The notes under the pieces are model-generated. The model worked only from the letters and a program-made list of their open reading frames with translations, was not told where the DNA came from and did not search any database. 64,000 nt of DNA from assembly GCA_007644065.1 (NCBI GenBank), contig VJWN01000007.1, positions 1,116,001 through 1,180,000 on the forward strand. Direction: 5' to 3'. The stretch's first letter is position 1, and each line of letters starts with the position of its first letter. The position numbers were made by a program, and so were the translations under genes. This document shows, in pieces, positions 12,055 through 24,181 of this stretch. The stretch is from Margaritispora aquatica (taxonomy: Eukaryota > Ascomycota > Leotiomycetes > Helotiales > Discinellaceae).

Positions 12055-14117
12055 ATGCCTTTCAAAAGCTCTCAGCCAGATATTGACCGTAAGTCTCAAT
12101 AAACTTCCTGTCTTCTCAGGTTGGGATTGCCTGGAATATTAACACAATCAAAGTACCAACCAACATAACGAATTGGACATGGCTCTTCAACTCTCCCGCC
12201 TCTCCTCTCTCCACCATATCCCCATTACCACTCGCTGGCTACACGAATGCTCTCACAGAAGAGCGCATAAACTGGGCCGACGTCAAGAAGCACACAACCC
12301 ACCTCTCGACCGCTCTCGTCAAGAAACACGGCCTCTGTAAAGGCGACACCGTCGCTCTCTTCTCACCAAACACTATTTGGTACCCCGTCGCCATGCTAGC
12401 AACCAACCGCGTCGCGGGCGTCATCTCAGGCGCCTCACCCGCCTACAATGTCGAAGAAATGACCTATGCCCTGAAGACCGGAAAGGCGAAGTATATCTTC
12501 ACGGTACCAGGTAGCATGGGTGTTGCCGAGGAGGCGGCTAAGAATGCAGGAATCAAGAGGGAGAGGGTTTTCTTGCTGGAGGGTGAGAGGGAGGGGTTTA
12601 CGAATATGAAGACTTTGCTTGAGCAGGGAAAGGCGTTTGGGGAGAAGGGGCAGGTCGAGGAGTATAAGTTGAAAGAGGGGGAGAGGAATGGCGACTTGTG
12701 TGGGTTTTTGAGCTTTAGTAGTGGGACTACTGGGCTGCCTAAAGCTGTGAGATGTTTTCCTTTTTGGGAAGGGATTTTGAGTGGATTCTTGGATGAAGGA
12801 AACTGACATTTTCTTTTTAGGTTATGATTTCACATCAGAATGTGATTGCTCAATGTCTACAGATCAAGCAGATAACTCCCGATACCCATCGTAAGATTCT
12901 TGCTGTCCTGCCGGCATTTCAGTAAGTGCACATTATTTTGTCCGCCCTGTTTGTTGGTATATATGGTACCAGTTGACCACACTACCTCCTTCACCACACG
13001 CAAGAGCACGTCTATGCTGAGATGTTGATCTCTGCTCAATTTACAACGAATCGAATCTAACAGAAACCCCAGCATAACAGGCCTAGTCCACGCCCTCCAC
13101 CTCCCCATCCTCCTCAACGCCGAAGTCTACATGCTCTCCACCTTCACCATGCCCTCCATGCTAAACACCGTCTCCAAATACCAGATCGGGGAGCTCCTCC
13201 TCGTTCCCCCCATCCTGATCCGTCTCGTGCGCGACCCCATCGTAAACGACTACGACCTCTCCTGCATCACGCGCTTCTCGTCCGGCGCCGCGCCCCTAAG
13301 CGAGGAGATCCTCAAGCTGCTCGAGCAGCGCTTCCCCGGCACGGGATTCAAGCAAGGCTACGGCATGACGGAGTCGTGCAGTTGCATCACCGCCCATCCC
13401 CCGGAATACTATGCGTACGAGCACGCCCACAAAGTCGGCACGATCTGCGCCTCCACGAGCGTGAAGATCATAGCCGACGACGGGCGCGAGTGCGGACTCA
13501 ACGAGCCGGGCGAGCTACTCGCCAAGGGCCCGCAGATCACGATGGGCTATCTGGAAAACCCGACCGCGACGCAGAACACGTACGATAGCGACGGGTACCT
13601 GCACACGGGCGACCAGGCGATGGTGGATGCGCAGGGATTGGTGACGATCACGGATCGCATTAAGGAGATGATTAAGGTCAAGGGCATTGGGGTTGCGCCG
13701 GCGGAGATGGAGGATTTGCTGCTGGGGCATAAGGATGTTGAGGATGTGGCTGTTTTGGGTATTAGCGATGAGTGGGCGGGGGAGAGGCCCAAAGCGTTTG
13801 TGGTTAAGAAGAAGGGAGCGCCGGGGAATGAGGAGTCGGGGAGAGCACTGATCAAGTATGTGAAGGAGAGGAAGGTTAGGCATAAGGTATGTTTTTTTCT
13901 CCTATTTCCTTCTCGTCTAGCTGGCATAGGTAGGTGGATTGTGTAGGTTGATTGTGCTAATTTGTGGTGATGACAGTGGGTCAAGGAAGTCGAATTCATT
14001 AGCGAGATTCCCAAGTCTGCAAGCGGTAAGATCCTAAGACGCCTGCTGAGAGATGGCAAGGCCGGGAAGGGAACGGTGGTTAGGGACGAGGAAAAGACCG
14101 AGAAAGCGAAGTTATGA
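12055..14117 (+). CDS. Peroxisomal 4-coumarate-CoA-ligase-like acyl-CoA synthetase
   Basis: Five exons (12055-12088, 12154-12746, 12821-12921, 13073-13886, 13977-14117) give 560 aa. It is an ANL-superfamily AMP-forming ligase. The P-loop SSGTTGLPKA ends at residue 209, split by an intron right after it. It is followed by LPAFHITGLVH, the A5 motif GYGMTES, YLHTGD, the hinge DRIKEMIKVKG, and the C-terminal SASGKILRR with the catalytic lysine. The last three residues, AKL, form a canonical PTS1, so import into peroxisomes is expected. Fungal relatives activate phenylpropanoid, fatty or other carboxylic acids; the substrate cannot be read here. The short first exon (34 nt) is supported by the family-like start DLPTNITNWTWLF. 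Convergent with CDC45. Confidence 0.9.
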
Positions 14118-14646
14118 AGTGTACACATATATATGCCTGGCACTGGGACTGGGACGTACATAGTCATGAAGTGGAGTCTATCTATCATGTAAATATCTCA
14201 TTGGAACCTGTATACAAGCAAATTTCAAACCCAATTTTACATTTCATTTACTTAGGATAGCTCGGACAAGAGAGACATAAAACGGTTACACATGAGGTTT
14301 TAAAATCACCACCATATAGGTATTTTGTTTGTTAATGTATCTTCATTGCAGTTGGGAATGTCAGAATATCCCCATGATCCATCCATTCGATGCAGTATTA
14401 ACAGCCCATATCAAATCCAGCGAACCCTACCTATGTACCAGAACTATGTATCGTTCATTGTCGTTCGCCAAGCCCTCCTTCCATCCGTTCCTTTCCTTTC
14501 CCTCGCTCTCATCATGAAAAAAGATAATGGATGCCCATCAAAGCAGAAGAAAGCAAAGCACCATCCATCCAACCAAAAACCGGAGTCATAAACACATATC
14601 TACATGCAAAAAAGCGATGATTCCCTCTCATCTCCTATCCTCGAAC
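14118..14646. other. Convergent 3' intergenic region
   Basis: 529 bp between the ligase and CDC45 stop codons. No gene seen. Confidence 0.5.
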
Positions 14647-17346
14647 TCAACCAACAACAGCTTTCTCGCTTAAACTTTCCAAGAAGCCTGAAAGATCCTC
14701 TTTCTTCACCTCCACAACACAATGCTCAAAACTATCAATCCTTACTCGAGCATTCGTCTCCTCCACCACCTCCTGGAACGCATTGCCGAATTTGTTCCGT
14801 CCAAATCCCTTAGCTTGAGCCCTCTCATCTTCCTCTTCGTCTCCACTGTCCTCCTCCTCCGAACTCGAGCCCTCAGACTCAGTCTCATCTTCTTCGTCTT
14901 CGTCGTCGCCTAGTGCTAAGCGACGCGCTTCACGCTTCTGCTCTTTGAGCTTCTGGCGTGCCTGTCGCTTTAATTCGCGAGCTTTGGCTTTCGCTTCTTT
15001 CTTCTCCTTTTTGTCCTTTGCTGCTTGGCGGTCACCGAAACCCATGCTACCCCCTCCCCCACCGCCGGTACCAACAATGACATAGACGCCTCGATTCTCG
15101 TTCAAACCTGCTACAACAAGTGGCGTCCCTCGCCCGCCGTGGCCTAGCCTGCCTTTGGTGTCTTGATCCCGTTCAGCGATGGCCTCACCGATCCAGAGAG
15201 CGAGTTTAGTGAGTGCTGCAGGGTGGGTAAACAATGCAACATCTGGTCCATCTTTGACGACGCACATGCGGAAAGCACGAAGATGCTTGATATTGCGCTT
15301 TTCGATCAAGGATGTACCTGTCCGGAGAATGGCGCGGTGGAGGTGCTGTGCAATAGGGAGAGCAGCTTTGAGATGTTCGACCCTGATTACATTATCAGCA
15401 AGGATCAAAGGTACACGCAAGAATTCAAGACTTACTGCTCTAAGGCATCGTAGGCATGCCAAAACCTACCAACCCATTCTTCTCCCTCTAAAGTGCCATC
15501 CTCATCTGTGATCTCCTTGATATCTCGTCCTCGATCATAACCTCCACTACCAGATAGATTGATAGGAGCCTTGCCAACTTCAAGAATAGCTCCAACAATG
15601 ACACCAACGTCCTGAGCACTTAGTGTTGCTTTCCAACCCCAGCTTCGGACGAAGCCCCATCCCTCTTTGGTCCCACCTCGGTCTTTTCCGTCGGTATCGG
15701 CTGCTGGTACCAGATCGTCCAGGCCGTATAGTTCTGAATACTTCAGCAGTTTCGACCTCAACCCTCTCTTTAATTCCATATCCATATGCGTATAGCTTTG
15801 TTTGCACTGAATAAGACTAACACCCATCTTTGCGAGTAACTTGTGTAACCGTTTCCTGCCGCTGTCTGACCATATATGTAATCTTGCTGAGAGGTAAGGA
15901 GAATGAAGCATACTGTCGTAAAGACTCCAATGCCGGATAAGGAGAAATCTAGGCTCGGGTGATAATCGAATGCTAGTGTCGTTAACACTTCGAGCGGTGC
16001 AAAGGATTTCACCACTGTTCTCTAATTGTGTATTTCTATTGCCGCTCGAACGTGTATCTGCTAGCTCTGGAGGGTTCAGACGCCGTACTTCGTCGCGCAG
16101 TAGCTGTCGTATTCGGAATCCTCGTGAGCCCATCCATCCTTTTGGTAGATCCGAAGATTTCTGAGTTGATATTGCTACCCCGACTGACGATCGTCCATAC
16201 AGTTCCATAGATGATACACCCACTATCGCATACCACAACAGGTTGTTGTCTTCACGACCTAGTTCGGAAGCTAAGGAGTACATCATCGAAGATATTGGTT
16301 CCGAGTATGAGGCGCCTAAAGAATAGTATTTTTGCAATATAGTTTCGTTCTTCCGTCGTAATCTGAGTAATCGCTTCCGTAATGTTCGTGCAGACGGTGC
16401 TTTGGGAGGTTGTGCAGGAGTTGGAGATACTGATCGAGAGACGGTTATGTCTAGTGCTGGAGGGCCAGCGAGAGATACAAGACCACGTTGTTTCGGTCGG
16501 GTGGGTGAATCTAAAATAACACTTGACTACAACATATGTTAGCAAGAATTCCAGTTGGTGTTCCACGCTCAAACGTACAGAATTGCTCCTCCGCCGCTGT
16601 GCTGGTCTATCTTCATCGTCGCTACTCTCCTCTTCTCTATCTGACCAAGATTTCCGTTTCTTGCCCAGGCTCGCCTCCGTCGGCTCCTCTGCCTCTTCTT
16701 CGTCCTCGCTCTCTCCATCGCTTGCATCATCCTCGCCGTCGTCTTCAATTTCTGGCATGTCAACCAAAGCAAGATATGCCTCCTTTTCCGTATCAAGCTC
16801 TTCTTCTATATCCCCATCATCAAAAACGATTATGCCACCCTTCCCAGGCTTATATCCACGCTGAATCTTTCCTCCATCGATTCCAGTCTGCTTCCGCTGT
16901 ACCATCTCACCATCCACCTCGATTGGAGGCAGAGAAGGGTGACCACCAAAGACATTTCCCAAATTCCAAGGTCGTCTTGCGTCAATAACCCAGACCTCAA
17001 TCCCGCCATAGCTGGCCTCCTCGTCATCTCCTTCAATGCCCAGCAGACCTCCCAGATCGACCAGTCCACCAACACCCAGACAAACGACCACACCACCACT
17101 CCCGCCCTGACTCTCCATCATAGGCCTAATAACATCCCGTCCTGCCTTCTCCAAGTCCGCATAACCTGCAATTGGCTGGATCTTATGTGGTATGAAGTCT
17201 CCCTTCAGTAGATCGGCCAGGATACGACAACCGCATAGTGAATCTGGCTCAAGTGAGGCAAGTATTATGACTTGTGGTGAAAGGGAATGGTGTGTTGCTT
17301 TGAGGTGTAGGTAGAGCGTCGAGATGAGGGAGCGCGGAAGATACAT
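14647..17346 (-). CDS. CDC45: CDC45 replication initiation factor
   Basis: Three exons on the minus strand (16579-17346, 15436-16526, 14647-15382) give 864 aa. The N terminus reads as the degenerate DHH-type fold of CDC45 (IILASLEPDSLCGCRILADL, then IEVWVIDARRPWNLGN). A long acidic and basic linker follows (EDDGEDDASDGESEDEEE, then KKRKSW). The middle holds the family segment SYSEPISSMMYSLASELGRE and the C terminus a Lys/Ala/Glu-rich helix plus acidic stretch. CDC45 joins MCM2-7 and GINS to form the CMG helicase in the nucleus at S-phase entry. The first intron (52 nt) uses a CTAAC branch point and the upstream of two possible TAG acceptors; only that choice keeps phase. An MCB box lies upstream. 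Confidence 0.95.
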
Positions 17347-17442
17347 CTTGAGTGCTACGATGCGGTTGAATGCATGCTAGGTGTGAGGGGAGTCGATTAT
17401 AATTTATAGTCGCTGGTGATTGAAATCTTCTCTTTGCAAATA

Positions 17443-17448
17443 ACGCGT
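17443..17448. promoter_or_regulatory. MCB (MluI cell-cycle box) upstream of CDC45
   Basis: A perfect palindromic ACGCGT lies 97 bp upstream of the CDC45 ATG. A second ACGCG core occurs at 17676-17680. In yeasts MBF binds ACGCGT and drives replication genes, including CDC45, at G1/S. Function here is inferred. Confidence 0.55.
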
Positions 17449-17615
17449 ACTGGATTGGATCCAAGGAGATTGATATTCGCAGAATGGTCCGTGTTTGTTG
17501 GTTTAAACAGTAGAAGGTATGAATGTTCAACTGATTTCGTAGGAGTACTGAATTCGAATGGTCAGGAATATATGGTAGGTTGTGGTTTGTTTGGGTGGTG
17601 GGTGTTTGGTTGGAT

Positions 17616-17639
17616 TGGACTGGACTGGACTGGACTGGA
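17616..17639. repeat. (TGGAC)n short tandem repeat
   Basis: About five tandem TGGAC units, embedded in a longer TGGATTGG-rich stretch about 270 bp upstream of the CDC45 start. Confidence 0.85.
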
Positions 17640-18415
17640 ACTGGATTGGGTTGAATTCGAGGTCGTGCAGTCAAAACGCGCTCTCAGCCAAAAGTCGCGT
17701 CTCGACCTGGCCCCCCACTTAAATTTCTCTTCCAGCAGAATCTGAAATCACTAAACCTCAGAGCACTGTCACGATTTTATGGGATAATACCTAGGTAGCC
17801 GAAATACACAAATATTTACTTGCTACTTAATGATGGTTTTTCATGAGACTGATAATCATCAATTGAATTGACTTGAGCGCTGGTTGAAGAGATTCTAACC
17901 ACGTGACCATCCCCTTTAGCCAAGGTAGGGCCTGCATCGAAGGTACCCGCCATATATGCTTTCTCCCACTCGAAGGAAAGATATGGTTCCATTAATAAAT
18001 AGTGTTTCAGACTTATATACTGTACACTCTTTACGAGTGTGATATTGCAAAGCTGTATAACACCACAGAATCGACATTCCAACCTTGGAGTGGAGATGTC
18101 CGAAACATGCTTGGTGGAAGAGGTACAATTTGCACATCCAAATGTTGTATTGAAGCCCTCTAGGTAACTCGTTAACAATTCCTATTCAAACCATTTTCTA
18201 CAAAAGACATAGCAGCTTTGTTCAAATCGCTGAATTGAAATCAATACCATCCAGTCAAAGACTTGGTATTTTAGGTTCATTTACTCATAAGCGAGCCCCT
18301 TTCTAAAGTATACCTTCATCGAGGCCAAAAATCCACTCCCTGCCCATATATCTATATTATTATCTTTCATGTCGCTCTTACACAATACCCAGATCTAAAC
18401 CCTTCATCCATCGCA

Positions 18416-19839
18416 TCACCGCACATTCTGCGTCTGCACCGTCGTCTTCCTGATGCCCTTGCTCCAAGACACCTCACCATCATCACTATCCCCATCCACC
18501 AAAATGCTCTCGCTGTTATTCCAGCCACCTCTTCCCATTTGGTTTGCGCTCCCTTTCCTCTTGATATCGATACTCGGTCCCTTCCTCATGCCCCTCTCCA
18601 CATCCCTATCCGCGTCCATGTCACTCTCAATCACTGTCGTAACGCCCGTGCCCGCCTTCGATCCAACGTCAGACCGCAGACCAAACTCCTCGAGCCCGGC
18701 TCTGCTCTTTGATCGTATGTATCCACCGGTCTTGCCGTTGGCGGTTGGCCATTGCCCGGGGCGTGTGTTGGATGAAGTGCCACCCAGTAGTCGAGTGCGC
18801 TGGAAGAAATCGCGGAAGAGAGGACGTAGAGTCGCGAATGAGGATGCTGCGAGGCCCATTCCTGTTTCGGCTGTGGACCAGATTGCTATGTCTGTTGTCG
18901 CGAAGAGGAAGTCGGTTTCGTTGGCGAGTCCTTTGATGTATGGGATTCGGACGATGGTGGCAGTTGATGCACTGTAGATGTCAGCAGGTGAATGAAGAAA
19001 GTGAAAGTGAGAAACTCTTACATTGCCCCTAACCCGAGAATAACTGCAACTGAAATCTTAGTTCTGATGTTCATCTGAAGCTTCCAGACGATAAATCCCG
19101 GGACGATGGCCAGTGTCCAGTCGACGAAGCATGTCAGAGCTGAATATACATATGTCGCATTAACCTAACCAAAATATTAGTTTGAGATATCCGCTTAGCT
19201 ATTACAACTGATAACTTACTGTAACCTTGGTATTGATACATGATCCATCTGTGGCACCAGCGTAGCGTTCCCAGAAGAAACTCGGACTCCGACACTGAAA
19301 GATGAATAGAAAGAAGAAAAAGACGCTGTAAACCTCCACAACCCCAACCACGGTCCATATAATGATTTTATGAACTCGTGAAACGGCAATTCTGAGCAGC
19401 ATAACACCAATGCTAAACTTCAATGCCATATTTGAAACAACATAGGCTGGCTCACATGCCCACCACCACTGAATTTTGTATCAGTATTGGCCAATAAGTG
19501 AGTAGATAGAGTCCTACCTTGAGTCCAATTGGTATCTCCGCAAGAGGGATATTCGCTGTGTGCTGACCGGTTCCATGATACACGCCAGAAATCGAAAATG
19601 TTGCATATACTATAAAGAACACCTAGTACCTGTTGTTTAGCATTATTTCAATTTTAACTTTCAACGTTCAAGATGCAACTTACCCAAGAAGCAAACGCAG
19701 CCCAATCATCCAGCCCAAAGTTCCTCACAACAACAACTCTACAATAACATCGCAAAACAACAGCAACACTGCTCAAAACCAAGAACGCAGCTGCCGTCCC
19801 ACTGACCTGTGGTCCTCGCTCGGCCGGTGTCACCGTCAT
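18416..19839 (-). CDS. Fungal rhodopsin-like (PTH11/SAT4-type) integral membrane protein
   Basis: Five exons on the minus strand (19684-19839, 19518-19622, 19220-19468, 19022-19164, 18416-18971) give 402 aa. Hydrophobic helices run through the first 270 residues. Family landmarks are RNFGLDDWAAFASW after helix 1, a YHGTGQH loop, PLAEIPIGLKWWWACEPAY, a long loop with FQCRSPSFFWERY and a Cys, and FVDWTLAIVPGFIVWKL. The last helix is followed by TLRPLF and a 110-residue polar cytoplasmic tail rich in Ser/Gly/Arg. This architecture matches the large ascomycete family that includes PTH11-like proteins; most members have no known ligand. The final exon supplies both the seventh helix and the tail. 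Confidence 0.85.
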
Positions 19840-21167
19840 TCTACACAGAACTGCCTAGCTAGCTGACAAGCGAAGGGAGCGGGAGGAGAGAAAAAAGAGA
19901 CAAAGCAAAATATACTGTTTACCACATCTCGGAGTCCAAAGTTCGAGCGAGGCATTCGGAACTCTTAAGCAGAGTTTTTCTGAGTTACGGGGACAGAGTT
20001 CCGGCTCCAGCCTCGTCCACTTCCTGTACATACACAAGCTCAGATCGGCCCAAGCTAGGTGTCTCACGTCTGAACTCCTGAACATCCCGCCCCAGAGAAG
20101 GCAGGTCCTCATTGTGCGCCATTGGCCGTTGATGGAAATATCCGTTATATCAAGCCTAGTAGAGAACTATTGTCAGGGCCTTCTACGCCACCATCCCAAA
20201 AACACGGTACAAACCTCGATGATCTATGGAGCTGCCTGCCAAGAATGGCGTACGTTAGATGGTTGTTCCATGTCAGAAACGGCGTCTGCCATCGCGGGTA
20301 TATCCTAGCTGATGGGTCTTAGTTGTGTCAACTGTCGCATGTGGGTATGCGTGGAGCATGGCCGAGGGATCCGCGATATAAATTTCTTTCCATGACAAAG
20401 CCATTGGCAGGAAAATTGGCTCGAGTCAGATCTGATAGGAGAAATCAAGATATGACCAATGCCTTGCTGGAAATGACCCATAATAACACGGTAAATGAAC
20501 TTGCAACGAACTTGCAACAAGACTAGCAATCCATGCTCACATTGGCAGCCATGAGATGAGGGGAGAAGATGGACAGAAATTCTGGAGTATAATTTCTGGT
20601 GAATCCAAAAGAAGCAAAGCAAAGAGAGATCTAATCAGCAAGTCTGACAGGAGGAGAAATCTCCGAGAAGTTCTTCCCCAACATTTCAAAATAGATGTCA
20701 AAACTTGGTTTTCGCCATCATGACTCGTTAGCGGAGACCAAAAGTCTTACCCCTTTTCACAAGCGTGACCTCTAAGCGAGGTTCGGTACTTAACCTCGGC
20801 ACAATTCCCAAGCCCCAAGGTTGATAGTGCCGAGGGCGTTGAACCCCTGCTACGCCTCTCACATCCGAAGTGAACATCGAGGGAAAAATATCTAGAACAT
20901 CGCCCAAGCGTACATCTCGCGATGGCTTCATTTTTCCACGAGTTTCTTGCTCGTATCTTTCGAGTCGTCGGGCAAGTGCCCGTTCCTCGCGTGGCACAGC
21001 GCAACGGCTATTTAACATGATACCGAATGTCCCCGGTTAAATCAAACTTTCACAGTCCTGCCAAGGGTGGGCTGTGCGCTCGACATCAAAAGGGCCAAAT
21101 TCCATGAGGACACGTTCGAGTCCAGAATCTCAACTTTTATACTATCTAAATCCTGCTATTTTGGAGG
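19840..21167. other. Divergent intergenic region
   Basis: 1.3 kb between divergent genes, containing one doubtful short frame listed separately (20728-21018). Nothing else is supported. Confidence 0.45.
20728..21018 (-). CDS. Doubtful small ORF (96 aa)
   Basis: An ATG-initiated frame of 96 codons with even amino-acid usage, an Arg/Glu-rich N-terminal helix (EERALARRLERYEQETRGK) and no signal peptide or membrane segment. I do not recognise it. Its ATG lies 150 bp from the divergent start of the esterase at 21168. It is longer than most chance frames nearby but no family feature supports it. Confidence 0.2.
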   Translation of the reverse strand: MLNSRCAVPREERALARRLERYEQETRGKMKPSRDVRLGDVLDIFPSMFTSDVRGVAGVQRPRHYQPWGLGIVPRLSTEPRLEVTLVKRGKTFGLR

Positions 21168-23163
21168 ATGCCGTCGCTATCTCAAGTTCTGTTGTTGGCC
21201 GCCGTGCCATTCATCGGTCTCGCCATCTTTTTGTCTCCATGGCTTCAGGATGCCACGAGTAAGGTGCTTGAATCGTGGAAGTGGGCTCAAAATGCGCCTC
21301 AAGTGAAGCTGAGTCAGGGTGTGGTTGTCGGGACGGTGTTGGACGACAAGTTTCCTGCGCCCATTGAGGCCTTTATGGGACTGCCTTATGCTCAACCGCC
21401 GACTGGAGACCGTCGGTTTAGACGAGCCGTCCCGTTACCAGCGTCCGAGGAAGTGTTCCACGCGACGCAATATGGGCCAATGTATGTGTTGAAGGAACTC
21501 CTGTAGAATGCTAAGCTGACTTGCTTTTAGCTGTCCCGGAAAGCAGCTGCTAAAGGGTGTGGCTGCGAATAGCAGCGAGGACTGCATGACTGTGAACATC
21601 TTCAGACAGAAGTTATCAGGAAGCGAAAAACTGCCTGTTGCTTTGTATTTCCATGGTGGAGCTTACAACAGAGGATCATGTGAGTCTAATCATAGAAGTC
21701 ATTCTTGATAATTTACTGACTTTGCAAAGCTCGAATGCATAACACAGCATCCATGGTAGCTTGGTCTGAGAGTCCCTTCATTGGCGTGAGCTTCAATTAC
21801 AGGTACACGAATATGCATGACAATATCATGACGGGTGCTAACAAGACCCAGAATTGGAGCCCTTGGGTTTCTTCCGTCGAAGTTGACCTATGACGAGAAG
21901 ATTGTGAACTTAGGTCTCCACGACCAAGTGTTCATGCTTCAATGGATTCAAGACAACATCGAGCAATTCGGTGGAGACAAGAATGACGTGACTGTGTTTG
22001 GCCTATCAGCAGGAGCACATTCAGTAAGTTTTATTTGAATGTTCCAGGCTCTGACAGAGCTAACAAAATTCTAGATCGGTCACCACACACTCAACTACAA
22101 AGAAGGTGTCTCACCCCTTTTCCACAAGGCCATTCTCGAGTCCGGCGCCGCGACCTCGCGCGCTGTCCACCCAGCCAACGCCAACATCCATGAAGCGCAA
22201 TTCCACACCTTCGTTAAGCAAGCAGGATGCTCCAAAGTGCCCCAAGACCAAACCATGACCTGTCTGCGCAGCGTCTCTGAGGAGGCCATCGTGAGCGCCT
22301 CCATCGCCGTCTTCGACGCCTATAACCCGTCGCTGCGCTGGGCTTTCCAACCCGTCATCGACCACGAAATAATCCACAAGCGGCCCATCGACTCGTGGGA
22401 CTCGTGGAAGTGGAACAAAGTGCCCACCATGACCGGCCACGCCACCAACGAGGGCACGTACTACGTGCCCCACAAGACGGAGACGGCCGCGGAATTCACC
22501 TCTTTCTTCAACACCCTCCTCCCACACTTCCAGCCCGACGAGATGAAGGAGCTGCATAGGATCTATCCCGATCCTGCCACCGACCCCAAGGCTACCTACA
22601 AGGACGACCGCGACCTCGCTGCGCTCGGCCTAGGCGCGCAGTTCAAGCGCCTTGAAGCCGCGTACGCCCATTATGCGTATATCTGCCCGGTCAGACAGAC
22701 CGCGTCGTATATCTCCTCCGCGACGGCCATCGAGCCTGGCCCGCCGCTGTACGTCTTCCACTGGGCGCTGAACTCGTCCGTCACGGGCGGCGCCAACCAC
22801 GGCGACAACATGTACTACCAGTCGTACCAGAATTCCATCACGAGCATCTCAGAGGCCCAAAAGGAAGTTAGTGGTATGTATCACGCATACGTGACGAGCT
22901 TTATCACGAAGGGCGATCCAAATGCGATCCAAGGACGCTATAAGGATAGACCCTTCTGGAAGCAGTTTGAGAGCAGGAATGTTGGTGGTGGAGAGGCGGT
23001 CCTGACATTTGGAAAGGGCAATGATGAGCGTGCTGGCGGGACAGAGGTTGGTGTTCCGGCGCAGCAGTGGGGAAGTAGGTGGATTAGACCGAAGTGTGAG
23101 TTTTGGATGGATATGAGCCGCATCACAGAGGGACATCCTAGAGGCAAGAATCCTCGCGACTAG
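21168..23163 (+). CDS. Type-B carboxylesterase, N-terminally membrane-anchored
   Basis: Five exons (21168-21481, 21531-21679, 21730-21802, 21852-22023, 22075-23163) give 598 aa. Residues 6-25 are a hydrophobic signal or signal-anchor without a clear cleavage site. The alpha/beta-hydrolase core has FMGLPYAQPPTGDRRF near residue 70, SSEDCMTVNI, the oxyanion strand YFHGGAYNRG, and the nucleophile motif FGLSAGAHS with Ser231. The catalytic His is probably H478 in GGANHGDNMYY. Members of this family hydrolyse a wide range of esters and amides; the substrate is unknown. A second member lies 3.2 kb further on, but it is only distantly similar and has a different intron layout. Its 3' end is 92 bp from the convergent PEX11-like stop. 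Confidence 0.88.
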
Positions 23164-23255
23164 TGCTAAGTGAAGTTGTTCGAGGATTGGAGTTATATTG
23201 TGTAATGCTTTTTTGGTGTAGGCTGGGCAAAAAGTGTATATCAAAAATGGATTCT

Positions 23256-24181
23256 TTAACACGCTTGAACCTTTATCCATACATCGACACCGCCTAACAA
23301 CGTGCTAACTACACCCATCCACCCCACGTTAGCCATGGAAGTTGGCATCCAACCTGTTACTGTGCCGGGGGTGAAGAGATCAGCTGCATCGCCAATCAGC
23401 TTCTTCACGATGGCTCGCCTCTTAACCCTTCTCGCTTCCATCTCTGCTTCTCTCGCTTCTGCTGCTCCTTTGTCCTCGCTAAGCCCTGGTTTCTCCGTGA
23501 TCTCCTTGCTGGTCTTGGTAGGGACAATAACAGCATTCTGAAGCTCCCATAAATCCATAACTGAAAGCAACATCGAGATACAGATGGAGTAGAACCAGAA
23601 TTTCATCGCCTCAACAAACACCGGTCCCGCCCACTTAGTGGGGTAGACGCCCATTGTATCCAACTGCAATATATTAGCCATCACTCGCTCCCAACACTCC
23701 TAACTAAGACCAAGACGCAACTCACCAAAGTAACACTCTCCAGCCCCAAAAAGCTTCCCAAACAACTCCATTTCGCAAACTCCAACCACTTCCTCAGGCC
23801 CTCTTTCCCTTTCGCCTTCGCTCCAAAACAAGCGAAAGCCAAGACAAATGCGTCCGTGAACTTCAGTACCCTGAGATATCGTCTCCCCAGCGCAAGCTGC
23901 TTCCTAGCGAGCAGCCAGGGTGCGGCTGCTGAGGTGGAATGTGAGTACGCAGCGACGATTTGGGTGATGGATTGGATGAGCCGTAGCATCTTCTCTAGTC
24001 CAGCTAGAGGAGCAAATGATTAGCGAGGGGGAGGCTCTATGGCGAGAAGAGGCATAGTATGAGAACGGAGGCTAAGGGGAAGTGTAAGCGAAAGAGCGGT
24101 GAACGTGATCTTACCAGCATCGCCCGCAAACTTGGTAATTTTCATGACGAACGCCATGCTTGGATTCTTCGTTTTGTTCAT
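23256..24181 (-). CDS. PEX11-family peroxisomal membrane protein
   Basis: Three exons on the minus strand (24115-24181, 23726-24003, 23256-23663) give 250 aa. The N terminus has the family pattern KFAGDAAGLEKMLRLIQS; next come an amphipathic region LARKQLALGRRYLRVLKFTD and a hydrophobic segment KFWFYSICISMLLSVMD. A charged linker (EAREAEMEARRVKRRA) precedes a C-terminal glycine-containing segment PTSMANVGWMGVVSTLLGGV. PEX11 proteins bend and elongate the peroxisomal membrane before fission. The divergence from the classical protein suggests a PEX11B/C-type paralogue. The start is uncertain between 24181 and an in-frame ATG at 24157. Confidence 0.8.

Larger units (their letters stand above)
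17347..18415. other. Intergenic region upstream of CDC45
   Basis: Contains the MCB box, a (TGGAC)n repeat, and about 650 bp of AT-rich sequence with no supported gene. A minus-strand open frame at 17816-18178 has no recognisable features and was not called. Confidence 0.5.

Noticed and set aside
12055..14117. A secondary-metabolite cluster with the LaeA-like methyltransferase, 4CL-like ligase and monooxygenase
   Set aside because: No synthase, cyclase or cluster regulator is present and housekeeping genes separate the candidates.
15163..15511. Plus-strand frames inside CDC45
   Set aside because: They lie opposite conserved CDC45 coding sequence and have no features of their own.
17816..18178. 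A 120-codon minus-strand frame
   Set aside because: No recognisable domain, AT-rich and flanked by nothing that could complete a gene.
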